This document shows, one piece after another, positions 1 through 12,687 of a stretch of DNA of 64,000 bases. The notes beneath the pieces were generated by a model. It saw only the letters and a list, made by a program, of their open reading frames with translations. It ran no database searches and was not told where the DNA came from. Position 1 is the first letter of the stretch; each line of letters opens with the position of its first letter. Made by a program: the position numbers and the translations under genes. Source of the stretch: Sphagnum compactum (Eukaryota; Bryophyta; Sphagnopsida; Sphagnales); NCBI GenBank assembly GCA_965153455.1, contig OZ234493.1:9662213-9726212 (forward strand). Direction: 5' to 3'.

Positions 1-194
1 ATTTTACATTTAAAACTATCTTAAGGCAAAAATAGAATTATGGAAATTCAAATATTTCACCATGCAAAAATATAATCTTCAAAAAATCCTCTAAAGAAAA
101 CCAAAATCCTTCAAGATATCATAACTCTTGAATAAAATGTCACAACATGTTAGCAATTTTGAATAGAATGTTCATTCCAAAAGTTTCTATTCAT

Positions 195-437
195 TTATCA
201 TCATCATATTTGGTGACCATTAAAAATAATCGAGGGTTTCATCCAATGGCTTAAATCTTGTAACAAAACATGAAGAGATATAACTCTACATTATCGAATG
301 TAATTATAGTGAACAAAATTATCATCGTCATATTTGGTGATTGTTAAAAATCGAGAAATTGGCTTAAATCTTGGGAACAAAACATGAAGAGATATCACTC
401 TAAATTATGGAATGTAATTATAGTGAACAAAAGTTAC
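195..437. repeat. Two-copy degenerate tandem repeat
   Basis: Two direct copies of a ~115-124 bp unit. Each carries CATATTTGGTG, then GGCTTAAATCTTG, then AACAAAACATGAAGAGATAT, then GAATGTAATTATAGTGAACAAA. The first copy has about 10 extra bases in the middle. No coding potential is seen. Confidence 0.75.
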
Positions 438-3243
438 ACATGAATTAGCTTAACAATGATTAGGTTCAAGCTATAAAAGTTCAAATTTGTAAACAAAGAA
501 ATAGGATTTGTTTTTGAAAAAATGGTCTATGATATGAAACAATAACATGTATTGCATTAAAAACACAACTTTTTTTTGCATTCCATCCATTGCACAAACA
601 AAACAAGAAAAGAAAATTTCATCTCTCACGCAAATGCACACGAGAAGAGCAAAAGAATAATTTGGACACAACTTGCAGAGTTCAAAAACAAATAGTTAAT
701 GTAATAACAACACAAACATGTAGCCCACAAATGCAAATGATTTGAAATTATGTTATAAAACACCAAAGATCATCCAAAATATTTAAGAATACACAATACA
801 CATGCAAAAAAATTATTGCAAATGCATATGACTTTTAGCTTCACAAGGTACATAACATTGACAAGAATGAAAACACATTTAAGCAAAACACACATTTTAC
901 ACAAAAGGTAGTTTCATAAATAATTTTAAAACATTTGAATATGTCCAAAATTTGAGAATATTTTCTCACAATGTTTTTTAAACCTTGAAAATTTTCATGC
1001 CCGATTTTTTTGAAATTTTAACAATTTGTATTTTTATTTTTTTTAAATTGAAAATGTTTGATTTTATTAAAAAAATAATCATTGTTGATACATTTTACCA
1101 TCATGTAAAAGACCTCATCATTTTCAATTTATTCTTTTTAATATGAGTTTTTTTCATCATTATCTTCAATAATATATCTATGATTGTGAATAAAGAATAA
1201 TGTGAATTTGATTCCATGGTTTCAACCTATAATTCTTTATCAAATGCCCCAAACAGTCCACACTTGCCCCAACCTTTCACTATTAATTGGCTTTGAAAAC
1301 CTAAACATTTCTAAGTTTATAATAATTAAATGCAAAATTCCTCACATATTTATTTGAAAATCAAGGTGAACAATATTATAATCCATATCCTCCACTTGTT
1401 TTTGTATGGATTTTGTTGACCATTGTTTGAAACAATTTGAAAAGCCACATTTTAGAAATGTTTGCAAAATAATGTGCAAAATAAGGTTGTAATTTTGATG
1501 TGTAGTTAGCTAATAGATACAAGACACAAATATGTGGATATTAATCTTTCATCCATTCAAGAAAAAATTCTTAAATTTATGCATGAACCAACAATTAGTT
1601 AGGAAAGTCATTTTCTAATTTTTTGGCAATGACAAATTTTCAACAACATTCATAAAATATGGAACAAAAATGTGAAATTGTTAACACATTTTCAAGTCCA
1701 ATGGTTTTGTGTCATTGTGAAATGAAATCCATATTCCAAACATTTTCTAAACCACCTTTGGACTTGGCCAAATAATAATTTATTTTACCAACGAAAATAA
1801 TTTAAGAAAGGAACAATCTACCATCAAATGTAGATGACATAACATGTTTTCCTTTCTAATCACTTTTACATCCTTCAAATCTTTTTTCCCCCATATTGTA
1901 TGTTTTCATCCCATTGGAACAAGGTGAATTCTTACACAAGATTGATGACACATTTGAATTTCAAAATATATTGTAGTCAATACCTACTATGTTATGGAAA
2001 TGGTATCACACATGCTTGAAAATATAATATCAACATTATGATCCATTGAGATAAATAGGTAAATCACTCTTCATAATCTATAAGCAAAACACATTTATTT
2101 ATTTGATCAATATTCACAACCAAGCTTGTGAGAATATCATACACTTTTATTAAATAAACAACCATATATGCAATGTGTTTACCAAGATTTTCCCAATTTA
2201 ATGGAAGCTTCCCACAAGTTGTGATCGCACAACAATAGTTCCTATGCATTTGTTCTTTGAAGAACCCATGCACTTTCACTTTATCGACATCTTGACCTTG
2301 TCCAAAAGCTATGGTGCACAAGCTAAATTGAAGTCCATAATGATGTGCTGCACAATTTTAACATTTAAAAATTGTCATGTTTTTCACACTGCTAAAAACA
2401 ATTTGCACATATCTTGTACCAAATGAAGTCTTGATACAAGTGGTCCCTCATTTTAAATTATCAATGTGAATTGAAAGTTTTTCTAAACATGTGAAGAACA
2501 TATTTTGGTTTGAATTTCCCTTTTATTTTTAACCAAATGTATAAACTATTATGAATAAGTCTATCAAAAGGGCTTGAATGTGACCTAGACTTTCTAAACT
2601 ATCATCACATGCAAAAATTATACAAAATCTTAACAACTGAACAAGAAAGGAAAAAGGGGTGGGGAAAATGGCCCCTATTAGGTATCGTGAAACAACTGTG
2701 CAATGAGGGAATTGCATTTGATACATGCAACAATTGTAACAAAGTAATTACCTTTGACATGCATCAATACAATCATAACATGATATGATATTAATTCAAT
2801 ATAAATCATGACCATTAGGAATGACTAATGATGTCATAAAGATGATTCCTACAATCATGATTAATTGATTTATGTAGGGCTAAATCAATCATCCCTTCAA
2901 TCATTATTGGTCATCCTTATAATCATCCATACTAATCATTAACCATGATTTAAAACAAAAGTAGGAATTGATGTTAAAAAAATGCTTACACTTGGAGGCT
3001 TTGAAAAGCCATTCTGCATTTTTTCTTTCTTCACACATGGGCTTAAGAAATCCTATCAAAAAAAGTTGCTTCATAACCATGACATCAAATCTAAAATAAA
3101 TTAACAAGGATTTAGGATTGTAAAAAAAACTTTTAAATGCCACAAAAATTGTACAATATTGGGATTCCAAAGCATGAATATTTTTTAAACCAACAACAGT
3201 AAAAAACAAGAAAAGATATTTAATCACCTTGCTACTATTTGGG
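438..3243. other. AT-rich intergenic DNA, no gene seen
   Basis: Very AT-rich sequence with only short ORFs of low-complexity composition. None resembles a known family or has a convincing splice structure. I see no RNA gene or clear transposon ends. Confidence 0.6.
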
Positions 3244-3975
3244 TGTGACACACCCCCAAACTCCTTGATAGACTCAACTGCAAGTTCAAACGTGAAAACA
3301 AACAAAAGGATAAGGAGTTTGGGTACGCTCCCTGGTTCGCAGCACTTCGAGGGTAGAGGGGCGTGTTAGAACTCTTGGGTTGCGGACTATGACGAGTGAC
3401 AAGCGGGTCAATTATTCACATAGATCTGGACAAACAAAACAACAAGTTGGTTAATGCGTAGTTGGAGCACTTTTGGTGCACGGATGAAACACAGGCAAAC
3501 ATGGACTCACAAGACTCACCACGGCCTAGACTTGGGGGAAGCCACCACCTTCCCCCTTTATAATACTTTCTGTGTCTGGCCACGGGGCTTGCACCCAAAT
3601 GTCATTTTGTCCTGGGATTACCAAGTTGGGAGTCCTGAAATTCTCGAAATTGGGACTTTCGCAACTTTGAAAGGCCATAATTTCTTGTGAAAACCTTCGA
3701 TTGAGGTGAGGTTTAAAGCAAAGTTGTAGCCCTTGTCGAAAGCTTTCCAACGGTATGTGGGAAACCACTTGCACACAAATAAATCAGAGCGATTCCCGAC
3801 TTTTAGTGACCAAGAGTCAAATTGTCAATTTGACTCATGACCCTTCTTTTGGCCATAACTTATGTTTTAAGTACGAAGACAAGACTTGTGTTCCATTAAT
3901 CAAAAGAAAACAAAAGAACAAGGTAGAAAGAGGGCATAAGGTGTCTTTCTGCAGGGAAGACCTATAACTAGGCTA
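3244..3975. mobile_element. Possible degenerate LTR-retrotransposon remnant
   Basis: This block is less AT-rich than its surroundings. It begins near TGTGACACACCCCC, which resembles the TGTGACA start common in plant Gypsy-type LTRs, and contains a GAAAGCTTTCCAACGGTAT-like stretch of the kind often seen in plant LTRs. A TATA-like CTTTATAATAC lies at about 3557. No primer-binding site, polypurine tract, target-site duplication or polymerase ORF was recognised, so this is a tentative reading of composition and motifs. Confidence 0.3.
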
Positions 3976-4799
3976 CTTTCAAGGGTAACCTTCATAGATG
4001 ATAACAAAAAGAAAGAATTCAAAACAACAAGTGATATGAGAAAAAGACTTTAAGGGGAATATGGTAGTTATTCATGAAGGTAGCCATGAAGTTTCCCAAA
4101 GAAATTTTAACAAAACAACCATAACCTTTTATTTTAATCAAATACCAAAAATGGTAACCACCTGGGGAACCCCAACAATGACTACTTTGAAATTTGAGGC
4201 CATAAATTTTCATTCAAAATACGAATGAAGCCAAATTGCAAAGAAAATTAAAATATTGAGATGTTCGTCAAAGGTGAAAGGGGCAAAGATGATAAATTTA
4301 CTTCTTGTGGATCTATGGAAGATGAGTAGAAATGCCATCCACCCCCAAAAGGATAATTTAAATGTTTTTCACCCTCATATACCTTCCCTCACATGGATAA
4401 CCTTAGGAATGAGGAAGATGATTTGTATATTTCCTCAAAGGAGTCATTCAAATCCAACTTACCATTTAAATACAAATTGTGTGGGCAAATAGGCATTAGG
4501 AGATAGTGTAATTACTATCCTTCCATCATAGATGATAAGGATTGCCCACCCAACCTTCTCATGGGTGTGACTTAGCGGAGGATATGGAGGTAAACCTTCT
4601 TAAGGTTTTTTTTTAAAAAAAATCACGATAAAGGAGATTACTATGAAAAATACTCATAGACCTTTGAGGTTAAACAATGAATCCAAAAAAAAAACCCCCC
4701 AACCTTCCCAATGTTTTGAGGGCAAATGCTTGTACATCGCCATTTTACAGGTTCATGGGTTTGTTCCAGATTCATGTGAAATCTATTATTTCATAAGTT
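3976..4799. other. Intergenic, no gene seen
   Basis: AT-rich sequence with short unrelated ORFs (up to about 78 codons) that match no family I recognise. Confidence 0.5.
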
Positions 4800-4995
4800 C
4801 GTATTGCTTAAACACAAATGTCTTGCATTATTTAAACACGAACATGATTTTCATGTGTAAACAACATGAATAAACATATAACATCCATGTCTAAACAATA
4901 CGAATATGCATATGATATTCGTGTTCAAATAATGCGCATGACATTGATGTTCAAACAATACAAATAGATGAATGACATTTGTGTCTATTCCTTAT
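4800..4995. repeat. Minisatellite-like array, ~38 bp units
   Basis: About five degenerate copies of a unit built from TTCAAACAATACGAAT followed by ATGACATT and GTGT, with many substitutions between copies. Noncoding. Confidence 0.6.
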
Positions 4996-5409
4996 GAATC
5001 TATGAAAAGTAAATTTCGCATGATTAATATTATCAAATTGTGACCCATGAAGTTTGTGATGTAGTGGGTGGTTATCCATGGTGGATACCTCCCATGTACA
5101 GTATGAAACCATTTGGGTACACTAGGTTAATAGGAAGGACAATGCCAAAAGCTAATAAAAAACAACCCACTTAACCCACAGTACAACCGTCACAAGGTGC
5201 TAGATCAAGGTGAAGCACTTACTAAGGTAGAATTTAGTAAAGGTGAAAGAATAAAAAGATTATTATCATGGAAGACACAAAAGTTGATCGACACAATCAA
5301 CATATAAGAGCACATCGTCAATGAAACAACATGGTAACTATCCAACCCATGATAGTAAAGGAAAAGGACCACCAAGGGATTCATTTAAATCGTTTTCAAA
5401 ATTAGATGA

Positions 5410-6112
5410 AGGAGGGGATGATTTTCATTTTGGTGTTCTTCATTTTTTTTGGTTGTTATAAACAAATTTCCTAATATTATTTGTTTTCATTGTTGCAAGT
5501 TCCATCATGATCTTATTTGTTTTTAATTAGACTTTTATCCTTTGATGTTTTCAATTACATGTTATAGGTTTGCAAGCTCCACTTCCTTTTTACAACTTTT
5601 GCATTGCCCTTTGTAGCCACAATGCATCTTTTTCCTTTTCATCTCCTTAAAGCTCTTGCTTTCTTTTCATTTTGGTGTTATTCATTTTGTTAAAGTTCTT
5701 CATTTTCATTTGTGTTTTTATTTTTTCACGATATTTCTCTCTTCATGGTTTTAGTTATAGTTTAGGTTATAATTTCCATCACCTTCCACAAATTTCTACA
5801 ATTTTTACATCACTTTCATTTTAATTTTTTTCCTTACTAATTTTTTTCCTTGCTTCATTGACATCATAATTTTTTTGGCTCACAAAGTTTATTTTTTCAA
5901 CTTTTTTATTTTTGTTTTCTTACATGTTTTGTTTTATTTAGTTGTGTTCTATTACTATACGTGGATTTTAATTTTGGCATTGTAATGTTGAATTTTTTTT
6001 ATCACAAGTTTAAAAACACTAATAAAATTTGAAAGTTTGGCATTGGGCAATAGACATTAATGGCTTGCATAAAATGTATCTTATCAAGCTATAACAACTT
6101 TAAAGTTTGTTG
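5410..6112 (+). repeat. Left arm of large inverted repeat (foldback)
   Basis: Pairs with the reverse complement of about 8855-9700. Matching landmarks in order are TTTGTTTTCATTGTTGCAAG, GACTTTTATCCTTT, TTTTCAATTACATGTT, TGCTTCATTGACATC, CACTAATAAAATTTGAAAG and GTTTGGCATTGGGCAATA. Similarity continues across the arm with small indels. Outer boundaries are approximate because the outer ~250 bp is more rearranged. Confidence 0.8.
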
Positions 6113-8854
6113 TTGTTCATTATATAACTAAATAGGTAAATAGGCAGCTAATTAACTAATTAGTTAATTAGCTAATTAATTAATCAACCACTAACTAATT
6201 ACCTACCTACCTACCCACTTACAAACCTACCTATAATTACCAATTATTCTTTATTTATCTGATTCTAGGAATAACATTCATTTTACTTCATACATTCTAT
6301 TAATTAATGAATTAATTCATAATCATAATTCCTCAACAATATGTAATTATTTTATGAAAATAGTTATTTAATTTATAATTCATCGAAAGATTAGCAATTA
6401 TTTTTTAATGGAAGGAATTAACTTTTTATTATTCTAATTTTAAGTTTAATTATTTACTATTATTAATAAAAATTTAAAATTTTGACACATAATCTTCTAA
6501 GTGTTAATTATCAACCCCAAAAAATAAAATTAGTAATTGATTGATTATCTAATTTAATTAATTATTAATTAATTATAATAATCAAATATCTTATATTAAT
6601 TATTAAATTACGAACTTATTAACTTATTTAGTTGATAGCTATCATTTAAAAAGATAATTGGTTTTAATTAATAATTAATATTAAGTGAATAATTTAACTG
6701 ACGAATACTTCATTAATTGATATTTAAATTCTAACTAAATATTAGTTATTTTAATATTTATTAACCATAACTCTTGCATATTTTTTTTGAATTATCAGAT
6801 AATTCATTGAATATTAATGTAATAATAACTCAATTATTAATTGACGTATTCACTAACTATTAGTAAATTCTACACCGATTAATAAATATTAATAATCAAT
6901 TTTGAACTTATAAATTAAATAGGAAATAAATTTTATTAATAAAAAAAATAAGTAGAAAATTGAATTTTTTTCATTCTAATTAATATTTGTATAAGTTGCA
7001 TAAATATAGATTATTTAATACTTATTACCTATTTACCATAACTCTTGATTACTAAATTCAAAGCATTAGATAATAAACTGGTTTTTAATTAAATAATAAT
7101 TTTAAAAATTCATTATTTATTTTTAATTTATAGATTGAATAATAGCTTGAAAAGAAAACATTATCAAATAAATCAGTAAACATTCAATATTATTTTTTTA
7201 AATATTTAATTGAATAAATAATCATATTAAATGATTATTTAACATATTCCAACTTATTTATTGATTATTCAGCACTAAAATTTAAATATAATTTATGTTT
7301 GACTAAGTTATTAAATAGATAATACATAAGTTACTTAATTAATTAATATTTAGTCTAATAAATAAATAAATATATTATATAAATTATTAAGTCATAAAGA
7401 AAATAATAAATTTGTTCTGTTTAATTAATTTTTAATCCACGACTAACATTATTTAATCAATTAGTTGATAATACTATTTTGGAAAAATTAATATTGGTTT
7501 AACATGAAGATTATGTCATCTCAAGATGACCTTGCCACTATAATTTAATTATACAAAATAAACATGGCATATTTGTCAAAAAACCATAATATAAAATCAA
7601 GATGAAATTATTTATTTTAATATGTTCATAATATGAAACAATATGAATTTAATATTTTCTGAAATATAGGTTGAATACATTCAAATATGTTAAATAGGTT
7701 TTAATATACGTTTTGTGTACCTTAACTACATGTTAAATATATTTTTAATGTAATCAATAACACCTAATGTACATAAAATGTAGAAACTCATCACAAGAAA
7801 TAACCAAATTACAACTAAAATTGTAACTAAATGAACATAAAGGTCTATTCTTGGATGAAAAACCAAAAAAATTAATCAATATGGAAAGATGTACAATTTA
7901 ATAGTCACACCATTGTTGTAGAAGTAGTAAAAAAATTGAAAAGATGGTTCCAAATGACAAATAGTCATATGTAGTCACAAATTGAATGGTTTCATAATAC
8001 ACTATTTCTGATCGGAAAACAATGTTTAAAGGTTGAAAGAAAGTTGGAGTATGAAAGAAGGGCCCAATAGGGGGGTCATTTTATGGATATTTCAATTATA
8101 TCAAATTGGGAATACATTCTTAAACATTTTTTAGAGGGTCCAAAATGCTTTGAATCCACAAAGCCCTATTCAATGTGAAAAAATATAAAAATTGTAAATT
8201 TTAATCATTCAAAGTATTCAATAATTTATTAAGAAGGATAACAAGAGTTAGTTCTTGCCAAATTTGATTTATGGTAGACATATTCATTGTGCAGGTGTTG
8301 ATAACATTGGAGATTGTGTAAAAATAAACTCCTATTGTGCTATTTTTGGTCCACCCTGGTGTGTAATTACCTTTTGGATGATATTTGTGAACCAAAAAAA
8401 TTTAATTGTTGAAAAATTCAACACAATCTAATTGTTTAGATAACTTATTGCCTACTTTGCTTAACCAACTAATTGAAGATTCATACCACCTAGATCTTCA
8501 TTTCTTTCTTGTGAAAGCAAGTTTTAAATGGTTATTCTTTTATCGATTCCATGATGATTTAGAAAAAGTAATATATAGTTAAAGACAAAGATTTTTTTGG
8601 GGGTCCTTTGATTTTTTTTGTTTAAATGCACATGTTGAAAAATGAAATGGATTGGATTATTTTTTTTGATTACATTTTCAAGTAGGATGATATTTGTAGC
8701 TTAATCGATGTGTATTATGATCTCATTAATAACAAGTTAGAATCAATATTGAAGGTTGGTTTTTCATTTGAAAACTTTTTAAATTTTTTAAAAAAATGTG
8801 AGGATTGCAATCTTGTGTGTAGGTATATGTGAGCTACAACAAATTTTAGAGTTG
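6113..8854. other. AT-rich core between inverted arms
   Basis: Extremely AT-rich, with many TTAATTA and TAATTAATT motifs especially at 6120-7450. No gene, RNA or ordered repeat unit was recognised. The only short ORF (about 8201-8395, minus) has no family resemblance. Confidence 0.6.
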
Positions 8855-9700
8855 TCATATCTTGATAAGACACATTTTATGCAGACCATAAATACGTATT
8901 GCCCAATGCCAAACTTTCAAAATTTATTAGTGTTTTTAAATTTGTGATAATTTTTTTTCAACATTTATAATGCCAAATTTAGGATCCACATTATAGTAGT
9001 AGAACACAAGTAAATAAAACGAAACACATAACAAAACAAAAGTAACAGTTGAAAAAACAAACTTTGTAAGCCAAAAAAAGAATTGAGATGTCAATGAAGC
9101 AACATGGCAAATTAATAAGAAAAAATAAACTTGAAATTAGAATGAAAGTGATGTGAAAATTGTATGAGGGTGATGAAGCTTGTTGGAAGGCTATGGAGAT
9201 TGTAGACTTAAATTATAACAAAAAAACATGAAAAGAGAAATATTGGGTTATAATGAAACTTGCGAACCTACAACAACATGTAATTGAAAACGTGAAAGGA
9301 TAAAAGTCAATTATAGACAAATAAAATCATAATGGAACTTGCAACAATGAAAACAAATAACACTAAAAAACTTAATTATAGCAAAAAAAACAAAGATCGG
9401 AAAAAAATGAAAATGAAGAACACCCAAATGAAAAAAATAGTAGGATGAGGGAGATGAGAAGAGGGAGGTGCACCATGGATGTAGAAGGTGATGCAAAGCT
9501 TGCAAGAAGAAGGCAATGAAAAAAACCTTGCAAGAGAGAGGGTGACATAGCTTGCACATGATGATGGAGCTTGTGGACTTGCAACAAAACTAAAAATATG
9601 AAAGGCAATTGCAAAAAAATAGGAGTGCGATGGAGGTTGCAACAACAACAAAAAAAACATTAAAATGAATATCACCAAAATGAAAGAGGAAGTAAAATAA
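8855..9700 (-). repeat. Right arm of large inverted repeat (foldback)
   Basis: The reverse complement of this stretch reproduces the left arm at 5410-6112. It also carries an additional diverged internal subrepeat (about 9440-9700) with phrases such as TTCATTTTGGTG and GTTGCAA plus CTCCATC. ORFs of 80-100 codons on the minus strand here are Ser/Phe/Leu-rich translations of the repeat, not genes. Confidence 0.8.
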
Positions 9701-9913
9701 GGGAGATGAGGAGGAGGAGGGAAGTGAATGATGCAAACTTTCCAAAAACAAACGACAAAGTGTTTTTCATGTGTAACAACATATCATGATGATGTGTGAA
9801 TCATTGGGGGCATGTGAAGGTGTGTTAGTAATTTCTTAAAACTTGAAGACAATTGAAATTAATAACTTGTACCATTGTCGTCAATGTAAGTCACATGGTG
9901 TTTTGTTGAAGTT

Positions 9914-9938
9914 GGGTTTAGGGTTTAGGGTTTAGGTT
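9914..9938 (+). repeat. Interstitial telomere-like TTTAGGG run
   Basis: Three consecutive plant-type TTTAGGG units followed by degenerate GGTTTTAAG. Short and isolated, so an interstitial trace, not a chromosome end. Confidence 0.85.
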
Positions 9939-9989
9939 TTAAGTGTTAGGTAGCAATGTCAACCCTAAAACCATGTGTGATTCAAATTT

Positions 9990-10490
9990 TAATCTTCCCC
10001 AAATTATATAACAAGACATGTAACTTTGACGTTGTTTATTTCACCTTTGCTTTCACAATGACGAAAAAAAAAGAATTAAAAAAATGCAATTAATGTTTTT
10101 CCATCTTTTTTTTTTAACCTTCCCCAAATTACATCAAGACATGTACTATTTGATCTGTTATTTTACCTTTTTTTTTTGCAATGAAAAAAAATGTAATTAA
10201 TTTTTTTTTCCATTTCCCCAAAATTACATCAAGTCATGTAATAATTGATGTTTTAAAAAACTAACCTTTGCTTTTACAATGAAAGGAAAAAAAAGAATAA
10301 AAAATGTAATCGATGTTTTCCATCTCTTTCTTAATCTTCACCAAACTATATCAAGACATGTATCTTTGATGTTTTTTTAATATAGCATTTGCTTATGAAA
10401 GGAGTATATATATATATAATATTAATTATTTCATTTTTTTTTCTTGTTCCCCAAATTATGTCAATACATCTAAAAATTGATGCTAGTTAT
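9990..10490 (+). repeat. Degenerate tandem array, ~95-125 bp units, about 5 copies
   Basis: Recurring phrase CCCCAAATTA followed by TCAAGACATGTA begins near 9997, 10122, 10216, 10337 and 10449. Units also share an A-rich GAAAAAAAAGAATAAAAAATG block and TAATTGATGTTTT-like sequence. A TATATATATATA run lies at about 10406. Confidence 0.75.
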
Positions 10491-10524
10491 TTAAATATTG
10501 CATTAAGGAATGAATTTTTAAAAA

Positions 10525-12687
10525 TGCTCGCCAGAAACCGGCGAGCTTGCTTGCTCTAGTAGCTTGCAGGTCGGTTCTGGCGATGGTGGTGCAAACTGCA
10601 AACCCTCGCCGTTGTGGATTTTGGACAAGGCTCTCGCTCAAGCTTTCTTCCTCGAGGAGACTCTTTGTCGAGCAACGGCAATTGCTTGCAGTGCTATCTC
10701 ATTTGAGCAACTGGAACTGTTGTGTCTGCTTTCCTCTTGCGGAGATCTTCACGTCGGTGTGATAAGTTTCTGAACTCGTCACAAAATAACTACCATATCA
10801 TTTCCAGTGTAATTGGATCATCGAACCCTCTCCCGATGTGTGTATCTTTCAATCTCTTTCGCATCAACTTCCATGAAGCAATATCAAAGCTTTGTGACCT
10901 TTTGAAACTTTCGTTTGAAACATGGTTTTTGCTAGGCCTAGGGTTCTGTGGTTGATGATCTATGTGTTTTGTTCCGTTTTCACCAGTTTTTGTGATAATC
11001 CTTTTAGATGAAGAAGTTAGGGTTTTGGATCACAGCAATTCTTGTCGAGTAGTGGAGGATTTTAAGCTCTCGATTTTTTCGCAAAATCCAAAGTAACTGT
11101 CCGGAAGTGCGATGTTTCTTTGCCATCTTTCGGTATGCACAGATTACGATACTTGTGATGTATGAGCCTTTTGTGATGCATCCGGTGTCTGTCTTTGTTT
11201 CTCACAGTTTTGTGTTTTACAGTCCAGAACCCTTGTGTGTGGGAGAGCTAACACGAGACTTTTATAGGAGCTCGAGAACATGTCTGTTGCTTTCTGTAAA
11301 GCATTCTTAAGGACAGTTTGGAAATAGATTGATTTGGAGAGTTGCACAAGGGGAACTTGTTGCAGTATCTCAGTCAGTCAATCTATTTGGAAGTAAGCCG
11401 CAGTGCTCTATTTCATTGTGGAACTTGGAGCTCATTTGGCACAGCAACTGGGATGATTATCAGACTATGATACTTGTGATTCATTTGATGTCTGGCTATG
11501 TTTCTCACAGTTCTGTGTTTTGCAGTCCAGAGCCTTTGTGTGTGGAGTTCTGTGGCTGAAGTTTTGTGTTGATGGAGCTGCTGACATTTGCTCTATTTTA
11601 TTGTGGAACTTGGAGCTCATGTGGCATGGCAATGACGATGATTATCAGACAATGATACTTGTGATGCATGAGACTTTGTGATGTCTGGCTATGTTTCTCA
11701 TGGTTTTTGCTTTGCAGTCCAGAGCCCTCGTGTTTGGGAAACCTAAAATGGCACTTCTGTAGGAGCTCTAGAATATTCCTGTTGCTTTCTGTAAAGTGTT
11801 CTTGAGGGTGGTTTCGAAATAGATTGATTACGAGAGTTGCACAAGGGGAGGTTGTAGCAGTATCTGGTTCAGTTGATCAATCTGGAAGTGAGCTGAACTT
11901 TTCTGCTGATGAAGCTGCTGAAGTTTGCTCTATTTTTGTGTGTGAAACTTGAGCTTATGTGGCATGGTGCTGGTATGATTATGGTTGCAAGTAGATAACT
12001 CCCTGGCTTTGTTTGACTGAATTGAATTTGAGAATGGATGTCATGCACTGGTAGCATTGCAAGTGACATCATAACTTGTAAGTGTGGGTGGTTGTGTGCA
12101 GGCAAGCTTTTTTGTGTTGAGTAAAGGTTACAGTTTAGGAAATTGACTCCTCCTTGCACTCCACTTTGCATTTTCTGGAATCTGCAGGTATATGGCGACT
12201 ACCACACTGCCATTACTCTTGGAAATTTGTAGGTGTAACTCTAGTGGTCTTCTCTACAGTTAGGTGGCTAGTGGCAAGAAGGATCGCAAAATCTGGACAC
12301 AAGGATTTTTATGAATGTTTAGTTTGGATTATTGTCAATACATGATGAATCATGGCATATTTTGGTTCCTGAAATTGAACACCACACTGCTTTGTCTGGT
12401 ATTTTTGAGTGCGAATTCATTTCTTCAACAGTTCTTGATGGTGCTAATTTTGGGAGATATACCAAACTTCTTTGATTGGGTAGTGAGTACTGCTCAAGGC
12501 AAACTGTTTTTTTTAGTTTAAAGGAAATGTGTTCTGGTTTCATGGATTAGCTTGCTCTCTCATGGCTGAGTGGCCAATGCTTTTTTACATTGTTATTGCA
12601 AAGGTCTGAACTCTTTTCTAAGTTCAGGATGAGTAGTCTGTTAATTTGGATCACCATAAGGGGGTTGCTCCGTGTCACAAGGTAGAG
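10525..12687 (+). promoter_or_regulatory. Upstream/leader region of the SERF-like gene
   Basis: Base composition changes sharply at about 10.53 kb from AT-rich repeat DNA to mixed, gene-like sequence. The first 250 bases are GC-rich and start with a short hairpin, CTCGCC(7 nt)GGCGAG, at 10527-10545. Several good splice-site strings follow, so this is probably promoter plus a 5' leader with introns for the gene at 12688. No conserved protein is encoded; ORFs of about 70-100 codons here look incidental. It also contains a repeat array at 11140-11985. Confidence 0.4.
11140..11985 (+). repeat. Three-copy repeat carrying a putative 170 bp noncoding exon
   Basis: Copies begin near GATACTTGTGATG at about 11149, 11469 and 11654. 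Copies 1 and 3 each contain a pyrimidine-rich acceptor (TTTTACAG or CTTTGCAG before TCCAGA) and a donor-like end (GGAA/GTAAGC or GGAA/GTGAGC). The enclosed segments, 11223-11392 and 11718-11887, are both 170 bp. Copy 2 keeps the acceptor at 11526 but lacks the middle and the donor. A fourth fragment starts near 11946. The exon interpretation is inferred; the repeat itself is plain. Confidence 0.7.

Larger units (their letters stand above)
5410..9700. mobile_element. Foldback-type element, ~4.3 kb, noncoding core
   Basis: Two arms of about 0.7 kb in inverted orientation flank a ~2.7 kb core dominated by TTAATTAAT-type AT-rich sequence. There is no transposase-like ORF. The organisation resembles foldback or non-autonomous long-TIR elements of plants, but the family is not identified. 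Terminal motifs and a target-site duplication could not be fixed by eye. It could also be two copies of a dispersed repeat that happen to face each other. Confidence 0.6.

Noticed and set aside
2904-3305. 133-codon minus-strand ORF
   Set aside because: Phe/Lys/Ile-rich AT-driven frame ending in the possible LTR remnant; no domain recognised.
9311-9678. Three overlapping minus-strand ORFs of 80-100 codons
   Set aside because: They lie inside the foldback right arm, are Ser/Phe/Leu-rich in every frame and have no family resemblance.
9914-9938. Chromosome end
   Set aside because: Only three TTTAGGG units, followed by unique and genic DNA, so an interstitial trace.
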